This document shows, piece by piece, positions 51,962-61,163 of a DNA stretch of 64,000 bases. The stretch is from Phytohabitans flavus. GTDB taxonomy: Bacteria > Actinomycetota > Actinomycetes > Mycobacteriales > Micromonosporaceae. Under the pieces are notes generated by a model that did not search any database, was not told the origin of the DNA, and worked only from the letters and a program-made list of their open reading frames with translations. The DNA is taken from assembly GCF_011764545.1 (NCBI RefSeq), contig NZ_AP022870.1:7136001-7200000 (forward strand). The letters are read 5' to 3'. Position numbers and translations under genes: made by a program. How positions within the stretch are numbered: position 1 is the first letter of the stretch; every line of letters starts with the position of its first letter.

Positions 51962-54619
51962 CTAATCCCGGGCGAAGCGGGCGACTAGGAAGTCCTCGCT
52001 GCCGCCACAGACGATGTACGCCTGGTTCCAGGAGCAGGTCTCGCTCTTCACGTCCTTCAGCTGACCCATCTCGATGACTTCCGCGGAGCCGGCGTGCGTG
52101 CCGGCCACGCTGTAGTTGTCGGCAGCGGGGGAGATCTCGTCGAAGAGGAGCAGGTTGCTTGAGTCGACCCGGCCGACCGCCCCCTCCCGCTTGAGGATCT
52201 CGTTGCCGTCCGGGTCGAAGATCCGGAACTGGTTGTCCCCGCTCGTGGCCCGGGCGACTACCTGCTCGCCGAAGTGGCCGATCAGGTCGGCGTCCGGCGC
52301 CGGCTTGCGCCACAGCTCGCCGCCCTTCTCCATGTCGATGGCGACGACCGAGGTCGACTTGCTGTCGGAGCCGACCGAATCGAGCAGGCACGCCCTCGTC
52401 TCGCCGCACATCGTGAGGACTTCGAGGCGGTGGTCGGGGTTTGGCGCGGTGTAGAGGTTGGCCGGCTCACCCATGGTGTCGAGGTCGTACCCGGAAAGCC
52501 GGTACCCCGACTCGGCCGTGGCCACCAGCAGCCGCCCGTTGTACGCCACGACCTCGTCGGTCGGGTTGGCCACGTTCGTGCGCTTCTTCAGCTCCTTGCC
52601 GTCGCGCGCGTCGATCACGGTCGCCGACCGGTCGGCGCCGATCTGCACGAACCGCTGGTCGTCGTCGGTCACCGGCGCGAACGGGCGGCCGGCCGCGTTC
52701 GCCGGGCCGGAGACGTCCGCGACGGTCTGCACCGGGTACACCGCCGTGCCGGTCAGCCCCTGCTCCTTGCCCGGGTTCTGATGCTCCCAACGGGTCTTTC
52801 CGGTCTTCAGATCGAGCCCGATGAGGCGCTGCTCACTCGCCTCGACCAGCACGAGCACATCCTCGAACGGGTACACAGTGTCGCCGGCGGCGATCAGCCT
52901 GTGCCACATCTGCTTCCCGTTCGCCGGGTCGTGTACAGCCATGTCGCGGGTCTGCGTGCTGGGGATGCTGCTGCTCTGGAACGCCACCACGGCGTTGGGC
53001 AGGGCGGCGATCCCGTCCCACCGGTCGGCGGTGCTCAACGTCTTCTCCCGCCAGAGCACCTTCGCCGTGGCGGGCTCGACGGCCAGGATCTCCAGCTGCT
53101 TGCTGTTGCTCTCGAACGCCAGGTACGCCCGGTCGCCGACCATGTCCGTGTACACCCAGTACGGCGCCGGGTCGGGGAACTCGATCCGGTCCACCTCGGC
53201 CACCGGCTGGAAGTCGACCTCGTCGTTGCCGAGCAACACGAGCGCCGCGGCGGCGACGACTCCGGCGAGCGCGACCACCGCGGCGGCGACCCACAGGACC
53301 GGCCGCCGATAGATCGGACGCCGCGGCGCCCGGGGCGCGATCGGTGGCGCCGGCGAGTAGGGCATCCCAGGCACGCCGGAGACCGGCGCCCCGGACGGCG
53401 ACACCGGGACGGACGACACCGGCAGTCCGGGACCGCTGGTCGGTGCGACGGCTGTCTCGGGCCCGAACGGCGGCGCGGTCACCTGCGCTGTCGCGGCGAC
53501 TGCCGGCACGCTCGCGACTGCACGGGACCGCGGGGCCAGCTCGGCGAGCGCGCCCTCGGCAACGGGCAGCTCGGGCTGCTCCAGCACGGTCGGCGCGATG
53601 CCGAGGTCGGCGTGGAGCAGGCGGGCCACGAGCGGTACCCGGGACGAGCCGCCGACCAGGAAGAGCCCGGCGAGCTGGCTTGGGGTGAGGCCGCAGGCCC
53701 CGATCACGGCGGCGGCCTCGTAGACACCGCGGCGCAGCAGCGGGGTGACCAGCTGCTCCAGCTCCTCGCGGGTGAGGTGCACAGCCTGGTCGATGCCGGG
53801 GACCGGCACGGGCGCCGCGGCGGTCCGGGAAAGCATCTCCTTGGCGCCGCGTACGTCCTCCCAGAACTGCCGGCGGCTACGCCACTGGCCGGCGGTGGCC
53901 GGCTGGGCGAGCACCTGCCACGCCTGCGGATAGGCGGGGGCGAGCATGCGGCCGAGGTGCTCAGCGAGGGCGGCGTCGATGTCGAGCCCGCCGAGCTCCG
54001 CGACCCCGCCCGAGCCGATGACCGTGAACCCGCTGCCCTCGTTGCGCACCACGGCGATGTCGAGCGTGCCACCGCCGAAGTCGAAGACGGCGAGCGAGGC
54101 GCCTACGGGTACGGGCCGGCGCAGCACCTCGGCGAAATAACGCGCGGCGGCGACCGGCTCGGGCAGCAGCTTGGTGCCGTGGTCACCCACCGGCGGCCAG
54201 CCGGCGCGGGCGATCGCCGCGATGAGCACGTCGCGGCGGCGGGCACCCCAGGCCGCCGGGTGGGTCACGGCGGCCGGCGGCAGGAAGCCGACCGCCTCCA
54301 CCGCGGTCCGGGCGACCGTGCCCAGCACGGCGGCGAGCAGGTCGGCGGTGGGCACCTCGCGACCGCCGAGCAGGACGTTGGGCTCGTCGACCCGGCGCTT
54401 CGGGTTCGGCTCGTACCGGGATGGGTCGCCCTGGGCCAGCCGCTGGGCGTCCCGCCCGGTATGCAGGCCGGCGTCGTCGAGAAAGACGGCCGACGGCATG
54501 ATCGGCTGGCCGTCGAAGAGGAGGGGGCGGGTGCGGCCGTCTGGCCAGCGTAGGACGGCAACGGTGTTGGACGTACCGACGTCGACGCCGAGCGCGTAAC
54601 CGCCCTCCGGGCCTGCCAT
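51962..54619 (-). CDS. Hsp70-like ATPase fused through a membrane helix to a PQQ-type beta-propeller
   Basis: 885 residues. Actin-fold Hsp70 ATPase, about 8-360: GVDVGTSNTVAVLRW (phosphate 1), FDFGGGTLDIAVV (phosphate 2, 179-191) and GLFLVGGSSRVPLVARLLHA (adenosine). The substrate-binding domain of DnaK is absent. A Pro-rich linker (about 370-435) leads to one membrane helix (441-463), then a C-terminal half with repeated PQQ/quinoprotein-like blades (KVLWREKTLSTADRWDGIAA, KTRWEHQNPGKEQGLTGTAV, GELWRKPAPDADLIGHFGEQ). Topology predicts a cytoplasmic ATPase and an extracellular propeller. Related Hsp70-fusion proteins occur in Actinobacteria, function unknown. ATG 54619. Confidence 0.87.
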   Translation of the reverse strand: MAGPEGGYALGVDVGTSNTVAVLRWPDGRTRPLLFDGQPIMPSAVFLDDAGLHTGRDAQRLAQGDPSRYEPNPKRRVDEPNVLLGGREVPTADLLAAVLGTVARTAVEAVGFLPPAAVTHPAAWGARRRDVLIAAIARAGWPPVGDHGTKLLPEPVAAARYFAEVLRRPVPVGASLAVFDFGGGTLDIAVVRNEGSGFTVIGSGGVAELGGLDIDAALAEHLGRMLAPAYPQAWQVLAQPATAGQWRSRRQFWEDVRGAKEMLSRTAAAPVPVPGIDQAVHLTREELEQLVTPLLRRGVYEAAAVIGACGLTPSQLAGLFLVGGSSRVPLVARLLHADLGIAPTVLEQPELPVAEGALAELAPRSRAVASVPAVAATAQVTAPPFGPETAVAPTSGPGLPVSSVPVSPSGAPVSGVPGMPYSPAPPIAPRAPRRPIYRRPVLWVAAAVVALAGVVAAAALVLLGNDEVDFQPVAEVDRIEFPDPAPYWVYTDMVGDRAYLAFESNSKQLEILAVEPATAKVLWREKTLSTADRWDGIAALPNAVVAFQSSSIPSTQTRDMAVHDPANGKQMWHRLIAAGDTVYPFEDVLVLVEASEQRLIGLDLKTGKTRWEHQNPGKEQGLTGTAVYPVQTVADVSGPANAAGRPFAPVTDDDQRFVQIGADRSATVIDARDGKELKKRTNVANPTDEVVAYNGRLLVATAESGYRLSGYDLDTMGEPANLYTAPNPDHRLEVLTMCGETRACLLDSVGSDSKSTSVVAIDMEKGGELWRKPAPDADLIGHFGEQVVARATSGDNQFRIFDPDGNEILKREGAVGRVDSSNLLLFDEISPAADNYSVAGTHAGSAEVIEMGQLKDVKSETCSWNQAYIVCGGSEDFLVARFARD

Positions 54620-54654
54620 CTCTGCCGCTCCTCACGGGGGGTGAGGGGATCCCC

Positions 54655-54701
54655 GGCCAGCATGTTACGGGGGGCGTGCAGCCACCCCGCGCGTGCTGGC
54701 C
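54655..54701 (-). terminator. possible terminator after the rRNA methyltransferase gene
   Basis: GGCCAGCATG / CGTGCTGGCC (one mismatch), long G/C-rich loop with inner pairing, starting nine bases after the leftward stop at 54710. Weak because of the long loop. Confidence 0.4.
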
Positions 54702-54709
54702 GTGGGGTC

Positions 54710-55824
54710 TCAGCCCGCCGTACGGCGGCGGGTGATCTCGGCGAGTGCCACGGCGGCCGCGACGCTCGCGTTGAGCGACTCGACCGAAGATGCCATCGGG
54801 ATGCCCACCCGGAGATCACAGGTCTCGCCGACGAGCCGGGACAGGCCCCGCCCCTCGGAGCCAACCACGACCACCACTGGACCGACGGCGGCCTCCAGGT
54901 GGTACAGGTCAGTCTCACCATCGGCGTCGAGGCCGATCACGACGAATCCGGCCTTCTGGCAGGTCTTGATCGCCCTGGTCAGGTTGGTCACCTGCGACAC
55001 CGGCAGGCGCGCGGCGGCACCCGCGCTCGTACGCCACGCCGTCGCGGTCATGCTGGCGGCTCGCCGCTCGGGCATGAAGACACCCTGCGCGCCGAACGCG
55101 GCCGCCGAGCGGATGACCGCGCCGAGGTTGCGCGGGTCGGTGACGCCGTCGAGGGCGACCAGCAGCGGGAACGCGGCCTCGGTGGACGCGGCCAGCATGT
55201 CCTCGAACAGCTCGTACGCGTACGGCGGGACCTGGAGCCCCACGCCCTGGTGCAGCACGCCACCGGTCATCCGGTCGAGCTCGGCGCGGCTGATCTCCAG
55301 GATCGGGAGGCCACGGTCGGCGGCGGTACGGACCAGTTCGTTGATCCGGTCGTCGACGTCGATGCCGAGCGCCACGTACAGCGCGGTGGCCGGCACCTGC
55401 GCGCGCAGGGCCTCGACGACGGGGTTGCGCCCGACGAGCAGCTCGGCTGCGCCCTTGGTCGGGGTGGACTTGCGGCCCGGGGTGACCTTGGGACGGCCCG
55501 GGACGCCACCGCCTCCCCTCCGCCGCGCTTGGTCGGTTTCATGCCCTGGGTGCCCCGACCCCACGTGGTGTCCTTGGTGCCCGGGGCGCCGATCTTGGGG
55601 GCGCGCCCCTCCTCGGCCGCCGCGCGGCGCTCCTTGTCCTGCTTCCACGCGGTCCGCTGGGGGAGCTTCTCCGTCCCCGAATACGCCTTGTGCCATGGCC
55701 GCTCGTCGGCTGGGAGCGTGCGCCCCTTGCCGGACAGCCCGGCCCTGTTCTTACCGCCGGAGCCGCCGGTCGCGCCCTTCTTCGGCGTGACCCGCCGGCC
55801 CCGCCGCTGCGAGTTACCGGCCAT
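54710..55824 (-). CDS. rlmB: 23S rRNA (guanosine-2'-O)-methyltransferase RlmB-like (TrmH family), frameshifted by one missing base
   Basis: About 371 residues when repaired. Basic N-terminal extension MAGNSQRRGRRVTPKKGATG and ADERPWHKAYSGTEKLPQRT typical of actinobacterial TrmH proteins; then a substrate-binding domain (ELLVGRNPVVEALRAQVPAT) and a SPOUT methyltransferase with ALDGVTDPRNLGAVIRSAAA, VVVVGSEGRGLSRLV and VGIPMASSVESLNASVAAAV, the three knot motifs. At 55515-55518 a run is one base short; the leading frame continues as EAVASRAVPRS and is lost. ATG 55824 overlaps the end of cysS by 11 bases, as in many actinobacterial genomes. Confidence 0.88.
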
Positions 55825-57226
55825 CGTCGACCGTCCACCGCGGCCCAGCGGGAGTGTCCTCCACCATAATTCCTGCCTGTTTGAGCTGGTCGCGCACCGC
55901 GTCCGCGGCGGTCCAGTCCTTGCGCGCCCGGGCTTGGGTGCGCTGGTCGAGCGCGAGCGCGACGAGGGAGTCGACCACCTCCTTGAGGTGATCGCTCCCG
56001 CCATCACCCCACGCGGGGTCGAGCGGGTCGATGCCGAGCACGTCGAGCATCGCGCGTACCGCCGCGAGCGCGTCGCGGATCGCCGCGTCGTCGCTGGTGT
56101 CGAGCGCGGTGTTGCCGTGGTGGACCACCTCGCGCAGGCTGGCGAGCGCCGCGGATGTGTTGAGGTCGTCGTCCATCGCTGCCACGAACGCGGCGGGCAG
56201 GTCGTCGACCGGTACGGGGCCGACCCGCTCGACGGCGCGCTGGACGAAGCCCTCGATCCGCCGGAGGGCGACCGCCTTTTCCCGCAGGCTCTCGTCGGTG
56301 TAGTCGATCCGCGAGCGGTAGTGCGACTCGAGCAGGTAGTAGCGGAGCTCGATCGGGCGGATGCCCATCGCGGTCACGTGGTCGAGGTCGATGACGTTGC
56401 CCAGCGACTTGCTCATCTTGGCCTCGCCGAGGTTGAGCAACGCGTGGTGCACCCAGTACCGGGCGAACGGCAGGCCGGCCGCGCGGGACTGGGCGATCTC
56501 GTTTTCGTGGTGCGGGAAGGTCAGGTCGAGCCCGCCGCCGTGGATGTCGAACTCCGGGCCGAGGTACCGCCAGCACATCGCCGAGCACTCGATGTGCCAG
56601 CCAGGGCGGCCGCGACCCCATGGCGAGGGCCAGGTGGCGTCAACCGGCTCGCCAGCCTTCTGCCCCTTCCACAGCGCGAAGTCGTTGGGGTTGCGCTTGG
56701 CCCGCTCCGGGCCGTCGTCGGGGTGCTGCATGGCGTCGGGGTGCTGGCCGGAGAGCGCGCCGTACTCCGGGTAGGAGCGCACGTCGAAGTAGACGTCGCC
56801 GGAGTCGTCGGCCGCCACATACGCATGACCAGTGGCGATCAGATTTTCGATCAACAGGTGCATGTCCGGGACGTGTCCGGTGGCCCGCGGCTCATATGTC
56901 GGCGGGAGCACATTGAGCGAGCGGTAGGCGGCGGCGAGGACGACCTCGTTCGCATACGCGATGGACCAGAACGGCCGCCCGTACTCGATCGACTTGGCGA
57001 GCACCTTGTCATCGATGTCGGTGATGTTGCGAATGAACGTCACCTCGCTGCCACCGCGCAGCAGCCACCGGCGCAACACGTCGTAGTTGACACCGGAGCG
57101 AAGGTGGCCGATGTGCGGCTCGGACTGCACGGTGAGGCCACACAGGTAGATCCCCACCCGGCCGGCCTCACGCGGGACAAAGTCCCGCACCGATCTGGTG
57201 GCGGTGTCATACAGGCGTAGCGTCAC
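55814..57226 (-). CDS. cysS: cysteine--tRNA ligase
   Basis: 470 residues, normal for CysRS. Class I synthetase: zinc/cysteine site GIYLCGLTVQ, HIGH as HIGHLRSGV, zinc ligands in GWHIECSAMCWRY and FPHHENEIAQS, KMSKS in NLGEAKMSKSLGNVI. It charges tRNA-Cys in the cytosol. Start GTG 57226 (VTLRLYDTATRS); a longer open frame upstream has no homology. Followed directly by the rRNA methyltransferase gene with an 11-base overlap. Divergent from the IclR-family gene about 100 bases away. Confidence 0.95.
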   Translation of the reverse strand: MTLRLYDTATRSVRDFVPREAGRVGIYLCGLTVQSEPHIGHLRSGVNYDVLRRWLLRGGSEVTFIRNITDIDDKVLAKSIEYGRPFWSIAYANEVVLAAAYRSLNVLPPTYEPRATGHVPDMHLLIENLIATGHAYVAADDSGDVYFDVRSYPEYGALSGQHPDAMQHPDDGPERAKRNPNDFALWKGQKAGEPVDATWPSPWGRGRPGWHIECSAMCWRYLGPEFDIHGGGLDLTFPHHENEIAQSRAAGLPFARYWVHHALLNLGEAKMSKSLGNVIDLDHVTAMGIRPIELRYYLLESHYRSRIDYTDESLREKAVALRRIEGFVQRAVERVGPVPVDDLPAAFVAAMDDDLNTSAALASLREVVHHGNTALDTSDDAAIRDALAAVRAMLDVLGIDPLDPAWGDGGSDHLKEVVDSLVALALDQRTQARARKDWTAADAVRDQLKQAGIMVEDTPAGPRWTVDDGR

Positions 57227-57323
57227 CGTACAAGGGTACCGGTCCCGCGACGCCGGTAACCGTAGGCTCACACCCGTGAGCGAAGCGAGGACGGCCGCGA
57301 GCGAGCGGGGTGAGGGTGAGCGC

Positions 57324-57953
57324 GTGGCGGAGACCGCGCAGACCCTCGACCGAGGGCTGCGCCTGCTCTTCCTCGTCGCCGAGGCGCCCGGCGGGCTGAC
57401 CGTGACCGAGGCGGCGGCCCGGCTCGGGGTTGGCCGCGCGGTCGTGTACCGGCTGGTGGGCGCGCTTGTCGAGCACGGGATGGTACGCCGCGACGGGCGG
57501 GGGCGGCTGCGGCTCGGCGCCGGCCTGCTGCACCTGGCCAACCGCGCCCAACCACTGCTCGCCGACGCCGCGCGGCCGCCACTACGGAGGCTGGCCGAGG
57601 CCGTGGGGGCGACAGCTCACCTGACGATCGCGGAGGGCGGGGAGGCGGTCGCGCTGGCGGTCGTGGAGCCGAGCTGGACCGCGTTCCACGTGGCGTACCG
57701 GGCGGGCTCCCGGCACCCGCTCGACCGGGGCGCGGCCGGCCGGGCCATCCTCGCCGGGCGGCAGGGCGACACGGGCGTGGTGACGACGGCCGGCGAGCTA
57801 CAGCCGGGCGCGCACGGGGTGGCGGTGCCGGTGCTGGGCCTGGAGGGGCTGGAGGCGAGCGTCGGGGTGGTGGCGCTGGGCCCGCTCGACCCCGAGGTGG
57901 TCGGGCCGCAGGTGGTCGGGGCCGCGGCGGCGGTGGCCGAGGCGCTCAGCTGA
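57324..57953 (+). CDS. IclR family transcriptional regulator
   Basis: 209 residues from GTG 57324 (VAETAQTLDRGLRLLFLVAE); a GTG at 57276 would add 16 residues. N-terminal winged helix: EAPGGLTVTEAAARLGVGRA and VVYRLVGALVEHGMVRRDGR. C-terminal IclR effector domain is short, with VGATAHLTIAEGGEAVALAV and SRHPLDRGAAGRAILAG, but lacks part of the usual C-terminal segment (about 250 residues is normal). Ligand unknown. It stands alone between cysS (divergent) and the next gene. Confidence 0.85.
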   Translation: MAETAQTLDRGLRLLFLVAEAPGGLTVTEAAARLGVGRAVVYRLVGALVEHGMVRRDGRGRLRLGAGLLHLANRAQPLLADAARPPLRRLAEAVGATAHLTIAEGGEAVALAVVEPSWTAFHVAYRAGSRHPLDRGAAGRAILAGRQGDTGVVTTAGELQPGAHGVAVPVLGLEGLEASVGVVALGPLDPEVVGPQVVGAAAAVAEALS

Positions 57954-57990
57954 GGCGGCGCATCGTACCGGCTTTCCCAAGGACCGTGGA

Positions 57991-58017
57991 GTTGTCCACA
58001 GGCCCCTGTGGATCAAC
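57991..58017. promoter_or_regulatory. near-palindrome GTTGTCCACAGG-cc-CCTGTGGATCAAC with DnaA-box-like halves
   Basis: The left half contains TTGTCCACA, identical to the actinobacterial DnaA-box consensus; the right half is its mirror with one extra base. A third copy, CTGTCCACA, is at 58027-58035. It sits directly upstream of the AbiEi/DUF559-like gene. Function unknown; three boxes are too few for a replication origin. Confidence 0.45.
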
Positions 58018-58076
58018 AGGCCACCGCTGTCCACAGGGGGTACTGGTCAGGCGTACGGGTCGCGAGGCTGGCCCGC

Positions 58077-58997
58077 ATGGCACGCACATCCCAGCGGCCG
58101 TCACCGCTCCAGTGGCAGGTGTTCCGGGGCAGTGACGCGGTCCGGCGCGACCTTGTCTCCATCAATCAGTTGCGAAGCACCGCATGGGTGCGGGTGCGCC
58201 ACGATGTGTATGCCGACTCCCGGATCAGGCTCGACCACACCCTCGCCTGCCGGGCGACCGCGCTGCGGCTGCCGGTGAGCGCGGTGTTCGCCGGCCCGTC
58301 CGCGGCGTACCTGCACGGTGTCGAGCACGCCGCCAGCTACAACGACGACGTCCACGTGATCCTCCCGCCCGACGTGCGCCTCCGGTCCCACCAAGGGCTC
58401 CGGATCCACGCCACAGAGGTCGAGATGGACGAGGTGGAGGCGCGCGACGGGCTGCGCCGCACCACACCGGCCCGCACGATGTGGGACGTCGCCTGCTGGG
58501 CGGAGCTGACCCACGCCGTGTCGGTCCTCGACCGGCTGCTGCGGCGCGGCCAGGTCAGCCGGGCCGACCTGGCCGATCTAGTGGAGCGGCACGCCACCCA
58601 CCTCAGCCGGAGCCGGGCGCTGCGGGTCTTCGACCTGGCCGATCCACGGGCCCGGTCCGCCGCCGAGTCCAGCCTGCGCGTCCGGCTCGTCACCGCCGGC
58701 CTTCCCCGCCCGATCCCCCGCCACCCGGTCGAGCTGGCCACCGGCCGCGTGACGCACCCGGGGCTGGCGTGGCCGGAGTTTCAGGTGGCAGTCGAGATCG
58801 AGGGCACGTGCCCGGGCGGGCGCACCCGCTGCCTCGACGACATCGACCCCGACCTGATGCGGAGCAACGGCCGCCAGCAGCTGGTCACTGCTGGCTGGAC
58901 GGTGCTGCCGCTGACGCCGCACCAGATGCGCCGCGACTTCACCGACTTCGTCACCTCGCTGCGACTGGCCCTCCTTGATCGGGGCTGGCAGCCCTGA
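58077..58997 (+). CDS. AbiEi-antitoxin-like / DUF559 endonuclease-like protein
   Basis: 306 residues from ATG 58077 (MARTSQRPSPLQWQVFRGSD); GTG 58008 is in frame. The N-terminal part looks like the winged helix of AbiEi-type proteins, with LRSTAWVRVRHDVYADSR and ALRLPVSAVFAGPSAAYLHG. The C-terminal part has a PD-(D/E)XK-like outline: FQVAVEIEGTCPGG, D-x-D-x-x-R-x-x-x-x-x-x-L and TAGWTVLPLTPHQM, as in DUF559/Vsr-like nucleases. No toxin partner is adjacent. Such proteins are numerous and variable in Actinobacteria; role unknown. The 3' end overlaps the convergent HAD gene by 47 bases. Confidence 0.7.
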   Translation: MARTSQRPSPLQWQVFRGSDAVRRDLVSINQLRSTAWVRVRHDVYADSRIRLDHTLACRATALRLPVSAVFAGPSAAYLHGVEHAASYNDDVHVILPPDVRLRSHQGLRIHATEVEMDEVEARDGLRRTTPARTMWDVACWAELTHAVSVLDRLLRRGQVSRADLADLVERHATHLSRSRALRVFDLADPRARSAAESSLRVRLVTAGLPRPIPRHPVELATGRVTHPGLAWPEFQVAVEIEGTCPGGRTRCLDDIDPDLMRSNGRQQLVTAGWTVLPLTPHQMRRDFTDFVTSLRLALLDRGWQP

Positions 58998-59694
58998 TCG
59001 GGCCGGCGGCCAGGCGCACGAGCAGGTCGGGGAGCTCGGCGAGCGACCGCACCTCGCCGTCGGGCGGTGGCCCGGCCGGGCGCCGAACACCGGTGCGGTT
59101 GAGCCACACCGCCCGCATCCCGGCCGCCTGTGCCGCCCGCACGTCGTGCTCCCACGAGTCACCCACGTGCACCACCGCCGCCGGCAGGCAGCCCGCAGCC
59201 CGCACCACCGCCGCGAAAAACTCACCGGCCGGCTTCTTGGGCAGGCCACCCTCATGGGCGTAGATCTCAAAGGCAAACTCGCCGGCCAGCCCGCACCGCT
59301 CGGCCCGGCTGTTGCCATTCGTGGCAAAGCCGACTGTGTAGACCGCGCGCAGTGCGGCCAGGGCCGGCAGCACGTCGACAAAGGGGCGGCTGAGCGCAAA
59401 CCGCCGGGCGAAGAAGACCTCGGCCATGCGGTCCAGCTCCGTCTGGAGGCCGACGCGGGCGAGCGATCTGGCGAGCGCGGCCCGCCGGATGTCCGGCGTC
59501 GGCGCGGCGCGCATCGCGGCGAAGACCGGCGGCCAGTCCGCGGCCAGGTCGGCCACGGTCAGTGCGGCAGCGGCCGGGGCCAGCCGCTGCATCTCCACCA
59601 GCACAGCGCCGAGGGCCCCGGTCACCGCGGGCGAGAGGTCGACCACGGTCTCGTCCGCGTCGAAGACGACAGCGGTGATCGGGACGGCGGTCAT
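58951..59694 (-). CDS. HAD family hydrolase
   Basis: 247 residues from ATG 59694 (MTAVPITAVVFDADETVVDL). HAD motif I is FDADETV (D-x-D-x-T/V), motif II YTVGFATNGNSR, motif III Lys in GGLPKKPAGEFF, motif IV VVHVGDSWEHDVRAAQAAGM. Probably a phosphatase acting on a small phosphorylated metabolite, with a helical cap between motifs I and II. The start overlaps the fumC stop (ATGA), so it is co-translated with fumarase. Its substrate cannot be inferred. Confidence 0.87.
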   Translation of the reverse strand: MTAVPITAVVFDADETVVDLSPAVTGALGAVLVEMQRLAPAAAALTVADLAADWPPVFAAMRAAPTPDIRRAALARSLARVGLQTELDRMAEVFFARRFALSRPFVDVLPALAALRAVYTVGFATNGNSRAERCGLAGEFAFEIYAHEGGLPKKPAGEFFAAVVRAAGCLPAAVVHVGDSWEHDVRAAQAAGMRAVWLNRTGVRRPAGPPPDGEVRSLAELPDLLVRLAAGPIRAASPDQGGPVAAR

Positions 59695-61081
59695 GGACGG
59701 GTCATCCGGAGTACGTCGAGCACCTGCTCCAGCTCTTCGTCGGTGATCCGGCCCGCCTCCACGTGACCCCGGTCGCGTACGACGGCGCGGATCGACTGGC
59801 CGGAGGCGAGCGCCTGCTTGGCGATCGAGGCGGCCTCCTCGTAGCCCAGGAAGCGGTTGAGCGGGGTGACGATCGACGGCGACGACTCGGCGTATTCGCG
59901 GCAGATCTCCGCGTTGGCCACCAGCCCGATGACGCAGCGGTCGGCGAGGAGGCGGCTCGCGGCGGCCAGCAGCCGGATCGACTCCAGCAGGTTGCGGGCC
60001 ATGACCGGGAGCATGACGTTGAGCTCGAAGTCGCCTTGCGAGCCGGCGAAGGCGACGGTGGCGTCGTTGCCGATGACCTGCGCGCACACCTGGCGCACCG
60101 ACTCGCAGACCACTGGGTTCACCTTGCCCGGCATGATCGACGAGCCGGGCTGAAGGTCCGGGATCTGAAGCTCACGCAGGCCGGCCCGGGGACCCGAGCC
60201 CATCCACCGGATGTCGTTTGCGATCTTGTAAAGCCCGACGGCGATCGTCCGCAGCTGGCCGGACGCCTCCACGAGCGCGTCCCGCGCGCCCTGCGCCTCG
60301 AAGTGGTTGCGCGCCTCGGCGACCGGGAGCCCGGTCATCTCGCGTAGCTTCGCGATGACCTCCGGGGCGAAGCCGGGCGGCGTATTGATCCCGGTGCCGA
60401 CCGCCGTGCCGCCAAGGGGCAGCTCGGCGAGGCGGGGCAGGATCGACTCCAGCCGCTCGATGCCGTACTGGACCTGCGTCGCGTACCCGGAAAACTCCTG
60501 GCCGAGCGTGACCGGGGTGGCATCCATGAGGTGGGTGCGCCCAGCCTTCACCACCTCGGCGAACTCGTCGACCTTCCCCTCGAGCGCGAAGTTGAGATGC
60601 CGCAGCGCGGGCACCAGGTCGTGTACGACAGCGTGGGTCGCGGCCAAATGGATCGAGGAGGGAAAGACGTCGTTGCTCGACTGCGAGGCATTCACCTCGT
60701 CGTTCGGGTGCACCTGCCGGCCCAGCTCGCGGCTGGCGAGGGTGGCGATCACCTCGTTCGCGTTCATGTTCGAACTGGTGCCGGATCCGGTCTGGAAGAC
60801 GTCGACCGGAAACTCGCCGTCGTACCCACCGTCGGCCACGTGGGCGGCCGCCGTGGCGATCGCCTCCCCCACGTCCGCCCCCAGCACGCCCAGGCGCACG
60901 TTCACCTGTGCGGCCGCCCCTTGATCAGCGCGAGGGCCTTGATGTGCGCCGGCTCGAGCCCGCGACCGGAGATCGGGAAGTTTTCCACCGCCCGCTGGGT
61001 CTGCGCCAGCCAAAGGGCGTCGGCCGGTACCTGGACCTCGCCCATCGTGTCTCGTTCAACTCGCCAAGCCTGCTCAGTCAC
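59691..61081 (-). CDS. fumC: class II fumarate hydratase, frameshifted by one missing base
   Basis: About 463 residues when repaired. Starts at GTG 61081 (VTEQAWRVERDTMGEVQVPA) and continues AHIKALALIKG. At 60917-60920 the C run (G run in the mRNA) is one base short; the other frame resumes as AAQVNVRLGVLGADVGEAIA. Family signature GSSIMPGKVNPV, catalytic-site segments TGSGTSSNMNANEV, NDEVNASQSSNDVFPSSIHL and AGRTHLMDATPVTLGQEF are intact. It interconverts fumarate and malate in the TCA cycle. Since the enzyme is normally essential for full TCA function, sequence error is more likely than loss. The HAD gene follows, overlapping by four bases. Confidence 0.9.
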
Positions 61082-61163
61082 ACACCCATCCTGACCCAAC
61101 GGCCCTCCGCGCGTCCCCTCTCTCGGCAGTCGCGCTTACCACCCCGCGGCCGCGCCGAAGTGG

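Noticed and set aside
57991..58035. Replication origin suggested by DnaA-box-like motifs
   Set aside because: Only three boxes, no dnaA/dnaN neighbours and no AT-rich unwinding region.
58951..60087. Longer HAD protein starting upstream at 60087
   Set aside because: The extra residues are Arg/Pro/Gly-rich antisense-like sequence inside fumC; the ATG overlapping the fumC stop is the normal start.
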